In this document: one piece after another, positions 23,104 through 35,603 of the stretch
Position numbering within the stretch: the stretch's first letter is position 1
How the letters are laid out: each line of letters begins with the position of its first letter
Assembly: GCA_033239525.1 (NCBI GenBank)
Contig: BSYO01000006.1
Span: 14,904,175-14,968,174 of the forward strand
Length of the DNA: 64,000 bases
DNA from: Nepenthes gracilis
Taxonomy: Eukaryota; Streptophyta; Magnoliopsida; Caryophyllales; Nepenthaceae
Direction of reading: 5' to 3'
Position numbers and translations under genes: made by a program
The notes under the pieces: model-generated
Database searches by the model: none
The model's input: only the letters and a program-made list of their open reading frames with translations
Told to the model about the DNA's origin: nothing

Positions 23104-24284
23104 TGTGACGACCCGACTTTTATTATCACTAAAAGCCGTCGTCAATTCTAATTCATATAATTTGTGATAAGATAAATAGATAAGCATAAAAATTTTTTCT
23201 TTTCTTTTCATCAAATCTTGGATGCATTCTAAAGATTAGTAATTTCATAAATCCCAAAATGTCACGGAAACAATCTACATTCATAAGCAGCGGAAATAAG
23301 ATTACAAGTTTCCTCAAACTAAATAAACATAACTCCAAAAATCTGCTCCAGCCAGCAAAATTATAGGACTCTACTCGACTTCGTCCTCCATAAGCTTGTC
23401 ATCTGAAAAATTGCAAGAGTGAGCTTACAAAGCCCAAAGGATACTCACATGCGTAAAAACACAAGCATATAATCGGAATATAGATCATAATATAGTATAA
23501 TAATCATCATATCATTTCTTCTTTAGTTCATGTTCTTTCATCTTATCTCTATCAAAATCATTCGAACTCATATCATCTTTAGGGACCGGACGGAGCGGAC
23601 AACATCGAGGACGGGTTGTGTGCAACCCCACAACCTAAAGCCGTATCCCTCATTATGCTCCCGGGCGGGAGGTAATGCCTTTAACCCGACATACGAGGCC
23701 ATAGTCCATAGTCCTTGTGCCACCAAAAGGTCCCCCCCGTGGCCCGGGAGGCATCCTCGAGTGTCACTCCAATATCCTTCATCCATCTTTAACAAGCAAG
23801 TTTAATGGAAACTCGGTTCTTGGTTCGTATTCATTATTGGCCAATAATCAAAGTTCAAAAGTCATGAATTCCACTTGCTATCCGTATATCATTTTTCATG
23901 TTCTTCATAGGCGAAGTTCGTTTCATGAAGAGGGCCGGAGTTCATTGCATGCGAGAAGCGATAATTTATTCCATGCAGAAACCGGAGCTCATTTTATGAA
24001 TAAGAAGCCGGAGTTCGCTTTCTTGCAAAAGCCGGAGTTCGTTTCTTAAATCAAAACCGGAGTTCATTAATTATGAAGGACGGAGCACAATTACATTATG
24101 CTCCAAAAGTCGGAAACTCAGTAATCGTGGACGGAGTGCCGTTTTTTTTAAAAGACGGAGGACTTGGACGGAGCTCTAAACGGACGGAGTGCTTTTGTGT
24201 TACGTAATTCCGGAGTGACTTGTCTTAAATAATTCGGAGTTCAAGGCAGGAGTGGCTTTTCTTTTTAAATTCCCGGAGTTCAAA

Positions 24285-24510
24285 GGGCGGATCGGATTTT
24301 CTTTGAAATCCGGACTCAAATGGACGGAGTGGATTTTCTTTGAAAATCCGGAGCCATAGGACGGAGTGGATTTCCTTTGAAATCCGGACTCAATTGGACG
24401 GAGTGGATTTTCTTTGAAATCCGGACTCAAATGGATGGAGTGGATTTTCTTTGAAAATCCGTGAGCCATAGGACGGAGTGGATTTTCTTTGAAATCCGGA
24501 CTCAAATGGG
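24285..24510 (-). repeat. 37-bp tandem array in LTR 1
   Basis: Six to seven units of GGACGGAGTGGATTTTCTTT plus GAAATCCGG, in two alternating versions ending actcaaat or agccata. The same array, in the same order, lies at 30630-30880 and 36970-37220 in the other two LTRs. The unit is not a multiple of three, so the ORFs across it show the same unit read in three frames. Confidence 0.92.
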
Positions 24511-25769
24511 CCAGTGATTTTAAAAATCCGGAGTGCTCAATCCGGAGTACTTTTCTTTCATGAATCCGGAGTGCTTTAAGGGACGAAGTGCCTCATTGAC
24601 GGAGTACACTTCTCTTCCTTATTCCGGAGTACTTTAAGGGACGAAGTGCCTCATTGACGGAGTACACTTCTCTTCCTTATTCCGGAGTGCTTTAAGGAAC
24701 GGGTGCTCTACTAAAATGAACGGTGCATGAAATCCAAAGTTCATTAAATAATTCATAAGCTAGCGTTTATTTCAAAACAGATGGACGGACTACTTTTAAA
24801 GACGCAAAGGCCGGGGTTCATTTTGTACGGACTTCCTTATTTAATCAGAAAGCCGGAGTGACCTTTTCAAAATGAGACGGAGCATTTTATTCATAAACGG
24901 CCGGAGTGCATAGTGGACGGAGTGCTTAATTCCTTAAAGAGCGGAGTGTATATTCACAGTGGACGGAGCGACTTTCAGAACGTAAGGCCAGATTGTTATT
25001 TTCTTAGAGGACAGAGTACAAAATTCATTAGCGCCGGAGTTCACTTTCACCATGGACGGAGTTCTTTTCAGTAAACATGAAATATCAAAATTCATAATAC
25101 TTGCCAGAAAAATCGTAAACAGAGTAATTTCTAATATCATGCATAACGAGTTTCATTTTAAACATGCTTTTCGAGACGATGAGTCATAAATAAAAGAGGC
25201 ATACTTAAATCTGAGAACACTATATACTTCATAGCAATATACATAAACATGAACTTTATCAAAAAGAGGTGAGTAACTTGCCTGAAATCTCCTTTTTCTA
25301 TGTCCTGGGACCTACGGCCTCTCCCTCTTTCTCTCCTTCCAACTTCGTGGCGTACTCCATCCTATTCTTCCAGCCCTATTTATAAATTTGAGTTGCCGTT
25401 GTCGAATCTAGCCCCATTAATCGCTCCTCGTCGATTCATATCTCCCATTTAATTCTCTTAAATCTCCTCGTCAGTTATGCGTTTACTTTCAATTTCAAAT
25501 CCGGTCAATTTACGCCTTCCCTAAACGAAAATTCGCGCGCGCCTTTTACTCCGGAAATCCGAGTTCAATTTCAAAGGAAAATCCGGTTTCATTTACCCAA
25601 TGAAATCCGAGTCCTTTTGTTGTGGGAAATCCGGACTTCATTAAGGAAATCGGACAGCAATTTCCTCGATGGCATATCCGGACTTCTTTGCCTATGGATT
25701 TCCGGTCAGCGTTGTTGACCGGACTAAATGATTCAAATTTCCTTTTACCAAAATTCCGGACGTCTTACC

Positions 25770-25803
25770 TCTGGATTTCCGGTCAACGGACGTTGACCGA
25801 CCA
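25770..25803. promoter_or_regulatory. W-box inverted repeat in LTR 1
   Basis: CCGGTCAACG and CGTTGACC face each other across two bases. Each arm has TTGACC. A second, imperfect pair is at about 25700-25725. Both are repeated in LTRs 2 and 3. Confidence 0.6.
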
Positions 25804-25842
25804 GGATTAAAATTTCCTTACTCAAATTTTTGGGTCATTACA

Positions 25843-25855
25843 ACCTCCCCCACTT
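25843..25855 (-). other. Polypurine tract, interior A
   Basis: AAGTGGGGGAGGT on the minus strand directly before the LTR start; primer for plus-strand DNA synthesis. An identical tract is at 32192-32204 for interior B. Confidence 0.85.
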
Positions 25856-25869
25856 ATAAGAATTTAGAT

Positions 25870-26329
25870 GTCCTCGAAATTTAATAAAAGTCACTAACCT
25901 TGAGAAAATAAAGATGGATATTTGTTCCGAATCTCCTCCTCTCGTTCCCAAGTTGCCTCTTCCTGTGTGATTCTTCCAAGAGCACCTTTACTAGGGCAAT
26001 TGATTTGGTGCGTAATTTACGCTCTCCTTACGATCCAAAATCTCCACTGGTTCTTCTACATAGGATAAGTCCTTCTCGATCATCGTAGGTTCATACTCAA
26101 TTACATGAGTAGGATCATGGACATACTTTCAAGCATAGACACATGAAACACATCATGTACATCAGCCCAAGTTGGGAGGCGGTGCAAGTCTAGAAGCTAC
26201 TTCTCCAATCCTTTCCCCAGGATTTCAAAAGGCCCAATAAAAACGAGGCTTCGGTTTTCTTTTACCCCGAATCATATTTTCCCTTTGCCGGAGATACCTT
26301 TAGAAACACCAAATCGCCCTTTTCAAACT
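25870..26329 (-). pseudogene. Integrase tail and chromodomain, interior A
   Basis: On the minus strand, below the GPF region, the reading includes LSYVEEPVEILDRKERKLRTK and a following KYPSLFS near the end. This is the chromodomain-containing tail of a chromovirus integrase, which targets integration to marked chromatin. Small frameshifts divide it into short runs. Interior B keeps the same block at about 32230-32470. Confidence 0.7.
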
Positions 26330-27423
26330 TCAATGCCGATCTTCTCCGTCTGCATAACTCTTTGTCCGCCTTCGGGCTACTCTGAGATTCTCATGTAGTA
26401 TCTTTATCTTTTCGGTGACTCCTTGATAATGTCTGGTCCCAAAAATTCTCCTATCTCCGTGTTCCTCCCAATGAATTGGCGATCTACATTTTCTCCCATA
26501 TAATGCCTCAAAAGGAGCCATGCCAATCTTTGGCTTTGATAGCTATTATTGTAGGCGGAGTGCGCAAGAGCCATGAATCATCCCAAGTCCTTTTTATCTC
26601 CATGATCGAGGCCCTCAACATATCCTCGAGAATCTGGATAGTCCGTTCCGATTGACCGCTCGGTTTGCGGGTGGAAAGCAAGATTAAATTTTAATTCGGT
26701 ACCCGATTCTTGATGTAGACTTTTCCAAAATCGAAAAGCGAAACGAGGGTCTCTATCAGATACAATAGAGACAGGCACACCATGAAGTCTGACAATCTTG
26801 TTTACGTACAGCTGGGCCAATTTATCAAGGGGGTAAGTCATCCGAATTGCCAGAAAGTGGGCTGACTTTGTTAGTCGATCAACAATCACCCAAATAGCAT
26901 CATGTTTCTTTGGCGTCAACGGTAAACCAGTCACAAAATCCATGGCTATATCCTCCCATTTCCAGCCTGGTAATGGCATTGGTTGTAATAACCCAGACGG
27001 AAGTTTTCTTTCAGCCTTTACTTGTTGACAAATAAGGCACTTTTCCACGTAAGCTGCGATATCCCTTTTCATATTTCTCCACCAAAATGTTTTCTTTAAA
27101 TCCTGATGCATCTTATTGGCTCCTGGGTGGATCGTATAACGGGATCGATGGGCTTCTTTAAGAATTTTCTCCTTTAACTCTTTATTGTCCGGCACACATA
27201 ACCGATTTCTAAATCTCAAAACTCCATCCGGCGAAATCTGAAAATCACTTCGAGATTCTTTATCCATCTCGCCCATGATCTTTACCGAAAAAGAGTCCTG
27301 CGTTTGACACCCTTTTACCTCATTACTCAATTCTCGCTGGACTTGTAGATGCGCCAAAATCATCCGTTTCCCATGTACATAGCGCTGGACATCATAGTTC
27401 ATTAGACAATCCAGCATTTCCAT
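26330..27423 (-). pseudogene. Integrase, interior A
   Basis: The longest open run (27423-26578, minus) holds the zinc-binding H-H-C-C motif (HRSRYTIHPGANKMH ... CLICQQ), the first core aspartate (DFVTGLP), the VDRLTKSAHF block and the second aspartate (SDRDPRF). A frameshift near 26650 precedes the glutamate block. The next run (26521-26330) holds the core end (MAPFEALYGRKCRSP). Integrase joins cDNA to host DNA. This copy has only two or three clear frame breaks, and the corresponding positions in interior B are often intact, so some breaks may be recent or be sequencing error. Confidence 0.85.
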
Positions 27424-28592
27424 CTGCTGACTTGCATTCTAGCTAGCATCCTAGGCTGCCTACTTAACGCGTCAAACAACCACGTTGGCCTTCCCGGCTC
27501 ATAACGGATTTGTGAGTCATAATCTTTCAGAATTCAATCCATCGCCTCTGCCTCGTGTTTAGCTCATGCAGGGAGAACAAATATTTTAGACTCTTGTGAT
27601 CGGAGTAGACCAAGAATCTTTCACCATATAAGTAATGCCTCCATTTTCAATGCAAACACCACCGCGGCCAATTCTAGATCGTGAGTTGGGTAATTCCTTT
27701 CATGGTCCTTCAACTGCCGCATAACCATAAGCAATTACCCTACCGTGTTGCATTAGAACACAGCCCAATCCAGTCTTGAATCATCACGGAACAATCAGTC
27801 CTCCCGACCCGTTTGGAATGGTCGGGACCGGAAGCGGATGCTTAGGTCTTTTAAGCGTCCTGGAAGCTCCTTTCACAATCTGTGGTCCACTCGAACTTGG
27901 CATCCTTCTTAGTTAATTGAGTGAGTGGCATGGCGATTCGAGAAAAGTTCTCCTGAAACCGTCAGAGTATCCAGGCCGTGGCCTAGGAAACTCCGCACTT
28001 CAGTCACGTGCTTGGCGGTTCCACTTTACAACCGTTTCTACCTTCATAGGGTCGATGAGATTCCTTCCTTGGATATGATGTGTCCAAGGAATCCTATCTC
28101 TTCCAACTAAAATTCACACTTCTTGATTTAGCGAACAACCGATGCTCCTAAGAATCCGGGTATAGTGCGTAAATGTTCCTCGTGTTCCTCGAGCTTTCGA
28201 GTACACCAGGATATCATCAATAAATACGATCACGAACTTATCCGGTATGGTTGAAAATTGATTCATCGATCCATAAAACAGTAGGAGCATTAGTCAACCC
28301 AAAAGGCATTACTACGAATTCATAGTGCCCATACCTGGTTCAAACGCCGTCTTTGCTATATCCTCCTTGCTGATCCGAAGTTGATGATATCCGGATCTAA
28401 GATCAATTTTTGAAAATATGCAAGCTCCTTGTAACTGATCAAGGAGGTCATCAATCCTTGGTAGAGGATATTTATTCTTGATGGTGATTTTGTTTAATTC
28501 CCGATAATCCACACATAATCTCATGGTCCCGTCTTTCTTTTTGACAAAAAGAACAGGTGCTCCCCATGGTGACACACTTGGCCGGATGAAAC
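27424..28592 (-). pseudogene. Reverse transcriptase and RNase H, interior A
   Basis: Starts at the gag-RT fusion point (28593). The RT fingers ([40 protein letters not shown]) are open within 28725-28312. The palm motif FIDDILVYS is readable at about 28210-28230 in another frame. RNase H traces (LVYSDHK block near 27600) and the ADALSR-type end precede the integrase at 27423. Several frameshifts and stops lie between 28310 and 27430. The first RT residues, normally upstream of the VSPWG block, are missing because of the deletion. Confidence 0.8.
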
Positions 28593-28725
28593 CTTTCTCA
28601 TAAATAACCGCCTTTGAAAGCAACTCTCCATAAGTTGTCAACGTCAGAGTGGACAGGTGTCTCCTGATATCATCTCGTAAACCTTGGAAGAACCGTCTGA
28701 CCTTCCTCTCCTCATCTTCCACCAC
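28312..28725 (-). CDS. In-frame gag-RT fusion ORF, interior A
   Basis: A 137-residue ORF in which the Gag core end ([19 protein letters not shown], then VIYEK) passes directly into the RT fingers ([13 protein letters not shown]). In the related full-length element at 59828 these blocks are 1022 bp apart and in different frames. The deletion removed the zinc knuckle, the protease and the RT start, and restored a common frame. The breakpoints share AAAG (28593-28596 here; 60497-60500 and 61519-61522 in the relative), which suggests microhomology-mediated or template-switch deletion. The ORF is part of a broken gag-pol, not an independent gene. Confidence 0.8.
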   Translation of the reverse strand: MVEDEERKVRRFFQGLRDDIRRHLSTLTLTTYGELLSKAVIYEKGFIRPSVSPWGAPVLFVKKKDGTMRLCVDYRELNKITIKNKYPLPRIDDLLDQLQGACIFSKIDLRSGYHQLRISKEDIAKTAFEPGMGTMNS

Positions 28726-29265
28726 GAAAGGGGCATAACGAGATAATTCAGTAAATTTCGAATCATACTCTACGCCACTTAGAAGCGGTTTCCTTGCCTT
28801 AGGCGAAGGAATTCATCTTCCATCTCGCCTGCCTAAGGTTTGCGGGAAGTATTTCTCCCAGGAAAGCCGCTTCAACATCTCCCCAGCTAATCTCGATCAG
28901 CGGGTTGAAAACCCTTTTTTTTTGCATCTCCCACCCCTGGGTGTGCTTCCCCGCTTGACTTATGAGTGGCATAAAGCACCATATCCCAAGAGGGCATTTG
29001 ATTACAAAGAAATACCTTCTTGATCGGCGAATCCATGTTTCAGACCTTCAATGGATCGGGTTCCCCTAGAAATTCGGGATCCGTTCATTGGTAAACCGAT
29101 CGTGAGACCGACCTTTCCGATGGACCGAATCAGGCGGTCACCGGAGTTGGTGGAGTGGTGGAGTCAAAGCTTCTATGACTTTGACCATTACAAGTAGGTT
29201 CGCATATCTTGTCTCACGTCCAAGTATTGTTAACCTTAACATTTCTCCTTCCTCTCGTTAGACAT
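28726..29265 (-). pseudogene. gag N-terminal part, interior A
   Basis: The start codon is at 29263-29265 (minus), matching the gag start of the relative at 59828. Fragments of the Gag core are readable (KYFP block near 28860, [18 protein letters not shown] near 28740). Frameshifts interrupt the first 150 codons. Confidence 0.65.
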
Positions 29266-29445
29266 GGCTGGAAAACGCGTCGAAAAAGAACAATTTCGTT
29301 AGTCAATTATTCCAAAGGTAACTATCGTAATGGTCACTTGTCCCCCAAAGTATAAGTAAGAACCACACTCTTCTAAATTTATCCTAAGTTTCGTGTTGAT
29401 TCAAACTATCCTAAAGCATCCCGAGTTTTCTCTAAATTACCAATC

Positions 29446-32191
29446 AGGATTTAATTGACTTTTATTATCACTAAAAGCCGTCGTCAATTCTAATTCATAT
29501 AATTTGTGATAAGATAAATAGATAAGCATAAAAATTTTTCTTTTCTTTTCATCAAATCTTGGATGCATTCTAAAGATTAGTAATTTCATAAATCCCAAAA
29601 TGTCACGGAAACAATCTACATTCATAAGCGGCGGAAATAAGATTACAAGTTTCCTCAAACTAAATAAACATAACTCCAAAATCTGCTCCAGCCAGACAAA
29701 ATTATAGGACTCTACTCGACTTCGTCCTCCATAAGCTTGTCATCGAAAATTGCAAGAGTGAGCTTACAAAGCCCAGCAGGATACTCACATGCAGAAAACA
29801 CAAGCATATAATCGGAATATAGATCATAATATAGTATAATAATCATCATATCATTTCTTCTTTAGTTCATGTTCTTTCATCTTATCTCTATCAAAATCAT
29901 TCTAACTCATATCATCTTTAGGGACCGGACGGGAGCGGACAACATCGAGGACGGGTTGTGTGCAACCCCACAACCTAAAGCCGTATCCCCTCATTATGCT
30001 CCCCGGGGCGGGAGGTAATGCCTTTAACCCGACATACGAGGCCATAGTCCATAGTCCTTGTGCCACCAAAAGGTCCCCTCCCGTGGCCCAGAGGCATCCT
30101 CGAGTGTCACTCCAATATCCTTCATCCATCTTTAACACAAGTTTAATGGAAACTCGGTTCTTGGTTATTATTCATTATTGGCCAATAATCAAAGTTCAAA
30201 AGTCATGAATTCCACTTGCTATCCGTATATCATTTTTCATGTTCTTCATAGGCGAAGTTCGTTTCATGAAGAGGGCCGGAGTTCATTGCATGCGAGCGCG
30301 TAATTTATTCCATGCGTAAACCGGAGCTCATTTTATGAATAAGAAGCCGGAGTTCGCTTTCTTGCAAAAGCCGGAGTTCGTTTCTTAAATCAAACCGGAG
30401 TTCATTAATTATGAAGGACGGAGCACAATTACATTATGCTCCAAAAGTCGGAAACTCTGTAATCAGGGACGGAGTGCCGTTTTCTTTTTAAAAGACGGAG
30501 GACTTGGACGGAGCTCTAAACGGACGGAGTGCTTTTGTGTTACAGAATTCCGGAGTGACTTGTCTTAAATAATTCGGAGTTCAAGGCAGGAGTGGCTTTT
30601 CTTTTAAATTCCGGAGTTCAAAGGGCGGATCGGATTTTCTTTGAAATCCGGACTCAAATGGACGGAGTGGATTTTCTTTGAAAATCCGGAGCCATAGGAC
30701 GGAGTGGATTTCCTTTGAAATCCGGACTCAATTGGACGGAGTGGATTTTCTTTGAAATCCGGACTCAAATGGACGGAGTGGATTTTCTTTGAAAATCCGG
30801 AGCCATAGGACGGAGTGGATTTTCTTTGAAATCCGGACTCAAATGGACGGAGTGGATTTTCTGTAAAATCCGGAGTGCTCAATCCGGAGTACTTTTCTTT
30901 CATGAATCCGGAGTGCTTTAAGGGACGAAGTGCCTCATTGACGGAGTACACTTCTCTTCCTTATTCCGAGTACTTTAAGGGACGAAGTGCCTCATTGACG
31001 AGTACACTTCTCTTCCTTATTCCGAAGTGCTTTAAGGAACGGGTGCTCTACTAAAATGAACGGTGCATGAAATCCAAAGTTCATTAAATAATTCATAAGC
31101 TAGCGTTTATTTCAAAACAGATGGACGGACTACTTTTAAAGACGCAAAGGCCGGGGTTCATTTTGTACGGACTTCCTTATTTAATCAGAAAGCCGGAGTG
31201 ACCTTTTCAAAATGAGACGGAGCATTTTATTCATAAACGGCCGGAGTGCATAGTGGACGGAGTGCTTAATTCCTTAAAGAGCGGAGTGTATATTCACAGT
31301 GGACGGAGCGACTTTCAGAACGTAAGGCCAGATTGTTATTTTCTTAGAGGACAGAGTACAAAATTCATTAGCGCCGGAGTTCACTTTCACCATGGACGGA
31401 GTTCTTTTCAGTAAACATGAAATATCAAAATTCATAATACTTGCCAGAAAAATCGTAAACAGAGTAATTTCTAATATCATGCATAACAGAGTTTCATTTT
31501 AAACATGCTTTTCGAGACGATGAGTCATAAATAAAAGAGGCATACTTAAATGCAACACTATATACTTCATAGCAATATACATAAACATGAACTTTATCAA
31601 AAAGAGGTGAGTAACTTGCACGAAATCTCCCTTTTTCTATGTCCTGGGACCTACGGCCTCTCCCTCTTTCTCTCCTTCCAACTTCGTGGCGTACTCCATC
31701 CTATTCTTCCAGCCCTATTTATAAATTTGAGTTGCCGTTGTCAGAATCTAGCCCCATTAATCGTTCCTCGCCGATTACATATCTCCCATTTAATTCTCTT
31801 AAATCTCCTCGCCGATTATGCGTTTACTTTCAATTTCAAATCCGGTCAATTTACGCCTTCCCTCTAAACGAAAATTGCGCGGCGCCTTTTACTCCGGAAA
31901 TCCGAGTTCAATTTCAAAAGGAAAATCCGGTTTCATTTACCCAATGAAATCCGAGTCCTTTTATTGTGGGAAATCCGGACTTCATTAAGGAAATCCGGAC
32001 AGCAATTTCCTCGATGGCATATCCGGACTTCTTTGCCTATGGATTTCCGGTCAACGGGCGTTGACCGGACTAAATGATTCAAATTTCCTTTTACCAAAAT
32101 TCCGGACGTCTTACCTCTGGATTTCCGGTCAACGGACGTTGACCGGACCAGATGATTAAAATTTCCTTACTCAAATTTTTGGGTCATTACA
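29446..32191 (-). mobile_element. Array LTR 2 (central, shared by both interiors)
   Basis: About 2746 bp. It serves as 5' LTR for interior A and 3' LTR for interior B. Its U5 end is altered (TAATT where LTR 1 has GACGACCC), so the exact left border is uncertain by about 10 bases. It contains the same W-box pairs (about 32045-32150), TATA (31715-31735) and 37-bp array (30630-30880) as LTRs 1 and 3. Confidence 0.9.
30630..30880 (-). repeat. 37-bp tandem array in LTR 2
   Basis: Seven units in the same order as in LTR 1, with one extra terminal unit (GGACGGAGTGGATTTTCTGT) that is garbled in LTR 1. Confidence 0.92.
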
Positions 32192-32204
32192 ACCTCCCCC
32201 ACTT
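32192..32204 (-). other. Polypurine tract, interior B
   Basis: AAGTGGGGGAGGT on the minus strand next to LTR 2. Confidence 0.85.
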
Positions 32205-32229
32205 ATAAGAATTTCGTCCTCGAAATTTA

Positions 32230-33818
32230 ATAAAGTCACTAACCTTGAGAAAATAAAGATGGATATTTGTTCCGAATCTCCTCCTCTCGTTCCCAAGTTG
32301 CCTCTTCCGGTGTGTGATTCTTCCAGAGCACCTTTACTAGGGCAATTGATTTGGTGCGTAATTTATGCTCCTTACGATCCAAAATCTCCACTGGTTCTTC
32401 TACATAGGATAAGTCCTTCTCGACCGTCAGAGGTTCATACTCAATTACATGAGTAGGATCATGGACATACTTTCAAGCATAGACACATGAAACACATCAT
32501 GTACATCGGCCAAGTTGGGAGCGGTGCAAGTGCAGAGCTACTTCTCCAATCCTTTCCCGGGATTTCAAAAAGGCCCAATAAAACGAGGCTTCAGTTTTCC
32601 TTTTACCCCGAATCTGTATTTTCCCTTTGCTGGAGATACCTTTAGAAACACCAAATCGCCCTTTTCAAACTTCAATGCCGATCTTCTCCGATCTGCATAA
32701 CTCTTTTGTCTGCTTCGGGCTACTCTGAGATTCTCATGTAGTATCTTTATCTTTTCAGTCGACTCCTTGATAATGTCTGGTCCCAAAATTCTCCTATCTC
32801 CGTGTTCCTCCCAATGAATTGGCGATCTACATTTTCTCCCATATAATGCCTCAAAAGGAGCCATGCCAATGCTGGCCTGATAGCTATTATTGTAGGCGAA
32901 TTCTGCAAGAGCCAATGAATCATCCCAAGTCCTTTTTATCTCCATGATCGAGGCCCTCAACATATCCTCGAGAATCTGGATAGTCCGTTCCGATTGACCG
33001 TCGGTTTGCGGGTGGAAAGCAGTACTAAATTTTAATTCAGTACCCAATTCTTGATGTAGACTTTTCCAAAATCGTGAAACGAAACGAGGGTCTCTATCAG
33101 ATACAATAGAGACAGGCACACCATGAAGTCGACAATCTTGTTTACGTCTGTGGGCCAATTTATCAAGGGTAAGTCATCCGAATTGCGAGAAAGTGGGCTG
33201 ACTTTGTTAGTCGATCAACAATCACCCAAATAGCATCATGTTTCTTTGGCGTCAATCAGAAACTATCACAAAATCCATGGCTATATCCTCCCATTTCCAG
33301 CCTGGTAATGGCATTGGTTGTAATAACCCAGACGGAAGTTTTCTTTCAGCCTTTACTTGTTGACAAATAAGGCACTTTTCCACGTAAGCTGCGATATCCC
33401 TTTTCATATTTCTCCACCAAAATGTTTTCTTTAAATCCTGATGCATCTTATTGGCTCCTGGGTGGATCGTATAACGGGATCGATGGGCTTCTTTAAGAAT
33501 TTTCTCCTTTAACTCTTTATTGTCCGGCACACATAACCGATTTCTAAATCTCAAAACTCCATCCGGCGAAATCTGAAAATCACTTCGAGATTCTTTATCC
33601 ATCTCGCCCATGATCTTTACCAGAAAAGAGTCCTGCGTTTGACACCCTTTTACCTCATTACTCAATTCTGGCTGGACTTGTAGATGCGCCAAAATCATCC
33701 GTTTCCCATGTACATAGCGCTGGACATCATAGTTCATTAGACAATCCAGCATTTCCATCTGCTTGACTTGCATTCTAGCTAGCATCCCAGGCTGCCTACT
33801 TAACGCGTCGGCAACCAC
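32230..33818 (-). pseudogene. Integrase and chromodomain, interior B
   Basis: The open run 33818-33252 holds an ADALSR lead-in, the H-H-C-C zinc motif and the start of the core (AMDFV). It is then shifted at about 33260. The second run 33158-32565 is well preserved: SDRDPRFVSRFWKSL with the second aspartate, HPQTDGQSERTIQ with the catalytic glutamate, MAPFEALYGRKCRSPIHW, and the GPF region (KPRFIGPF). The chromodomain tail follows to about 32230. Together with interior A it shows that the parent element had a complete chromovirus integrase. Confidence 0.85.
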
Positions 33819-34934
33819 GTTGGCCTTCCCAGGCTCATAACGGATTTCGCAGTCATAATCTTTCAGGAATTCAATCCATCGCCTCGCCTCGTTTTAGCTC
33901 CTTCTCGGGAGAACAAATATTTTAGACTCTTGTGATCGGAGTAGACCAAGAATCTTTCACCATATAAGTAATGCCTCCATTTTCAATGCAAACACCATCA
34001 TGGCCAATTCTAGATCGTGAGTTGGGTAATTCCTTTCATGGTCCTTCAACTGTCGCGAACCATAAGCAATTACCCTACCGTGTTGCATTAGAACACAGCC
34101 CAATCCAAATTCTTGAAGCATCACAGTGAACAATCGGTCCTCCCGACCCGTTTGGAATGGTCGGGACCGAGAGTGGTTAACTTAGGTCTTTTGCCGCCTG
34201 GAAGCTCCTTCACAACTGCGGGTCCACTCGAACTTGGCATCCTTCTTAGTTAATTGAGTGAGTGGCATGGCGATTCGAAAAGTTCTCCACAAACCGTCCT
34301 ACGTAGTATCCGGCCGAGGCCTAGGAAACTCCGCACTTCGATCCGCGTGTTGGCTGGTTCCACTTTACAACTTCTACCTTCATAGGGTCGACAGAGATTC
34401 CTTCCTTGGATATGATGTGTCCAAGGAATCCTATCTCTTCCAACCAAAATTCACACTTCTTCAATTTAGCGAACAACCGATGCTCCCTAAGAATCCGGTA
34501 TAGTGCGTAAATGTTCCTCGTGTTCCTCGGAGCTTTTTCAGTACACCCGGATATCATCAATAAATACGATCACGAACTTATCCAGGTATGGTTGAAAATT
34601 CGATTCATCGTATCCATAAAAACAGCCGGAGCATTAGTCAACCCAAAAGGCATTACTACGAATTCATAGTGCCCATACCTTGGAAACGCCGTCTTTGCTA
34701 TATCCTCCTTGCTGATCCGAAGTTGATGATATCCGGATCTAAGATCAATTTTTGAAAATATGCAAGCTCCTCAGAATCGATCAAGGAGGTCATCAATCCT
34801 TGGTAGAGGATATTTATTCTTGATGGTGATTTTGTTTAATTCCCGATAATCCACACATAATCTCATGGTCCGTCTTTCTTTTGACAAAAAGAACAGGTGC
34901 TCCCCATGGTGACACACTTGGCTTCTGATGAAAC
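33819..34934 (-). pseudogene. Reverse transcriptase and RNase H, interior B
   Basis: Runs from the fusion point at 34935 to the integrase. RT blocks [20 protein letters not shown] (about 34860-34800) and the [19 protein letters not shown] block (34560-34321 run) are clear; the FIDD motif is at about 34560-34580. RNase H remains around 33920-34080. It has several single-base shifts at positions different from interior A. Confidence 0.8.
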
Positions 34935-34938
34935 CTTT

Positions 34939-35603
34939 CTCATAAATAACCGCCTTTGAAAGCAACTCTCCATAAGTTGTCAACGTCGGAGTCCACAGTG
35001 TCTCCCGATATCATCTCGTAAACCTTGAAGAACCGTCTTGACCTTCCTCTCCTCATCTTCCACCACGAAAGGGGCATAACGAGATAATTCAGTAAATTTG
35101 AATCATACTCATCCGAGCGGTTTCCTTGCCTTAGGCGAAGGAATTCATCTTCCATCTGCCCACGAAGGTTTGCGGGAAGTATTTCTCCAGAAAGTCAAGC
35201 CAACATCTCCCGCCTAATCTCCCGATCCGCGGGTTGAAAACCCTTTTTTTTTGCATCTCCCACCAAAGGTGTGCTTCCCCATTGACTTATGAGTGGCATA
35301 AAATGCACCATATCCCAGTAGGGCATTTGATTACAACAAATACCTTCTTGATCGGCCCGAATCCATGTTTCAGCCTTCAATGGATCGGGTTCCCCTAGAA
35401 ATTCAGGGATCCGTTCATTGGTAAACCGATCGAGACTTCTACCTTTCCTGATGGACCGGAATCAAGGCGGTCACTGGAGTTGGTGGAGTGGTAAGAGTCA
35501 AAGCTTCTATGACTTTGACCATTCTCCAAGTAGGTTCGCATATCTTGTCTCACGATCAAGTATTGTTAACTCGAACATTTCTCCTTCCTCATCATTAGGA
35601 CAT
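34939..35603 (-). pseudogene. gag remnant, interior B, fused to RT
   Basis: The start codon corresponds to 35601-35603. The Gag core is readable in pieces (for example [20 protein letters not shown] at 35155). The ORF 34983-34771 crosses the same VIYEK-to-GFIR fusion as interior A, with the AAAG junction at 34935-34938, although a shift follows shortly after. The identical junction shows that both interiors descend from one deleted parent. Confidence 0.75.

Larger units (their letters stand above)
23104..25842 (-). mobile_element. Array LTR 1 (3' LTR)
   Basis: 2739 bp. On the minus strand it starts TGTAATGACCCAAAAATTTG and ends AAAAGTCGGGTCGTCACA. It contains two W-box inverted pairs near its start (about 25700-25800), a TATA box (TTTATAAATAGGGCT, about 25375-25390), a CGGAG-rich body and a 37-bp tandem array at about 24285-24510. 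Confidence 0.92.

Noticed and set aside
24285..24510. CRISPR-like array of 37-bp units
   Set aside because: Units are directly adjacent without unique spacers, occur in LTRs of a plant retrotransposon, and no cas gene is present.
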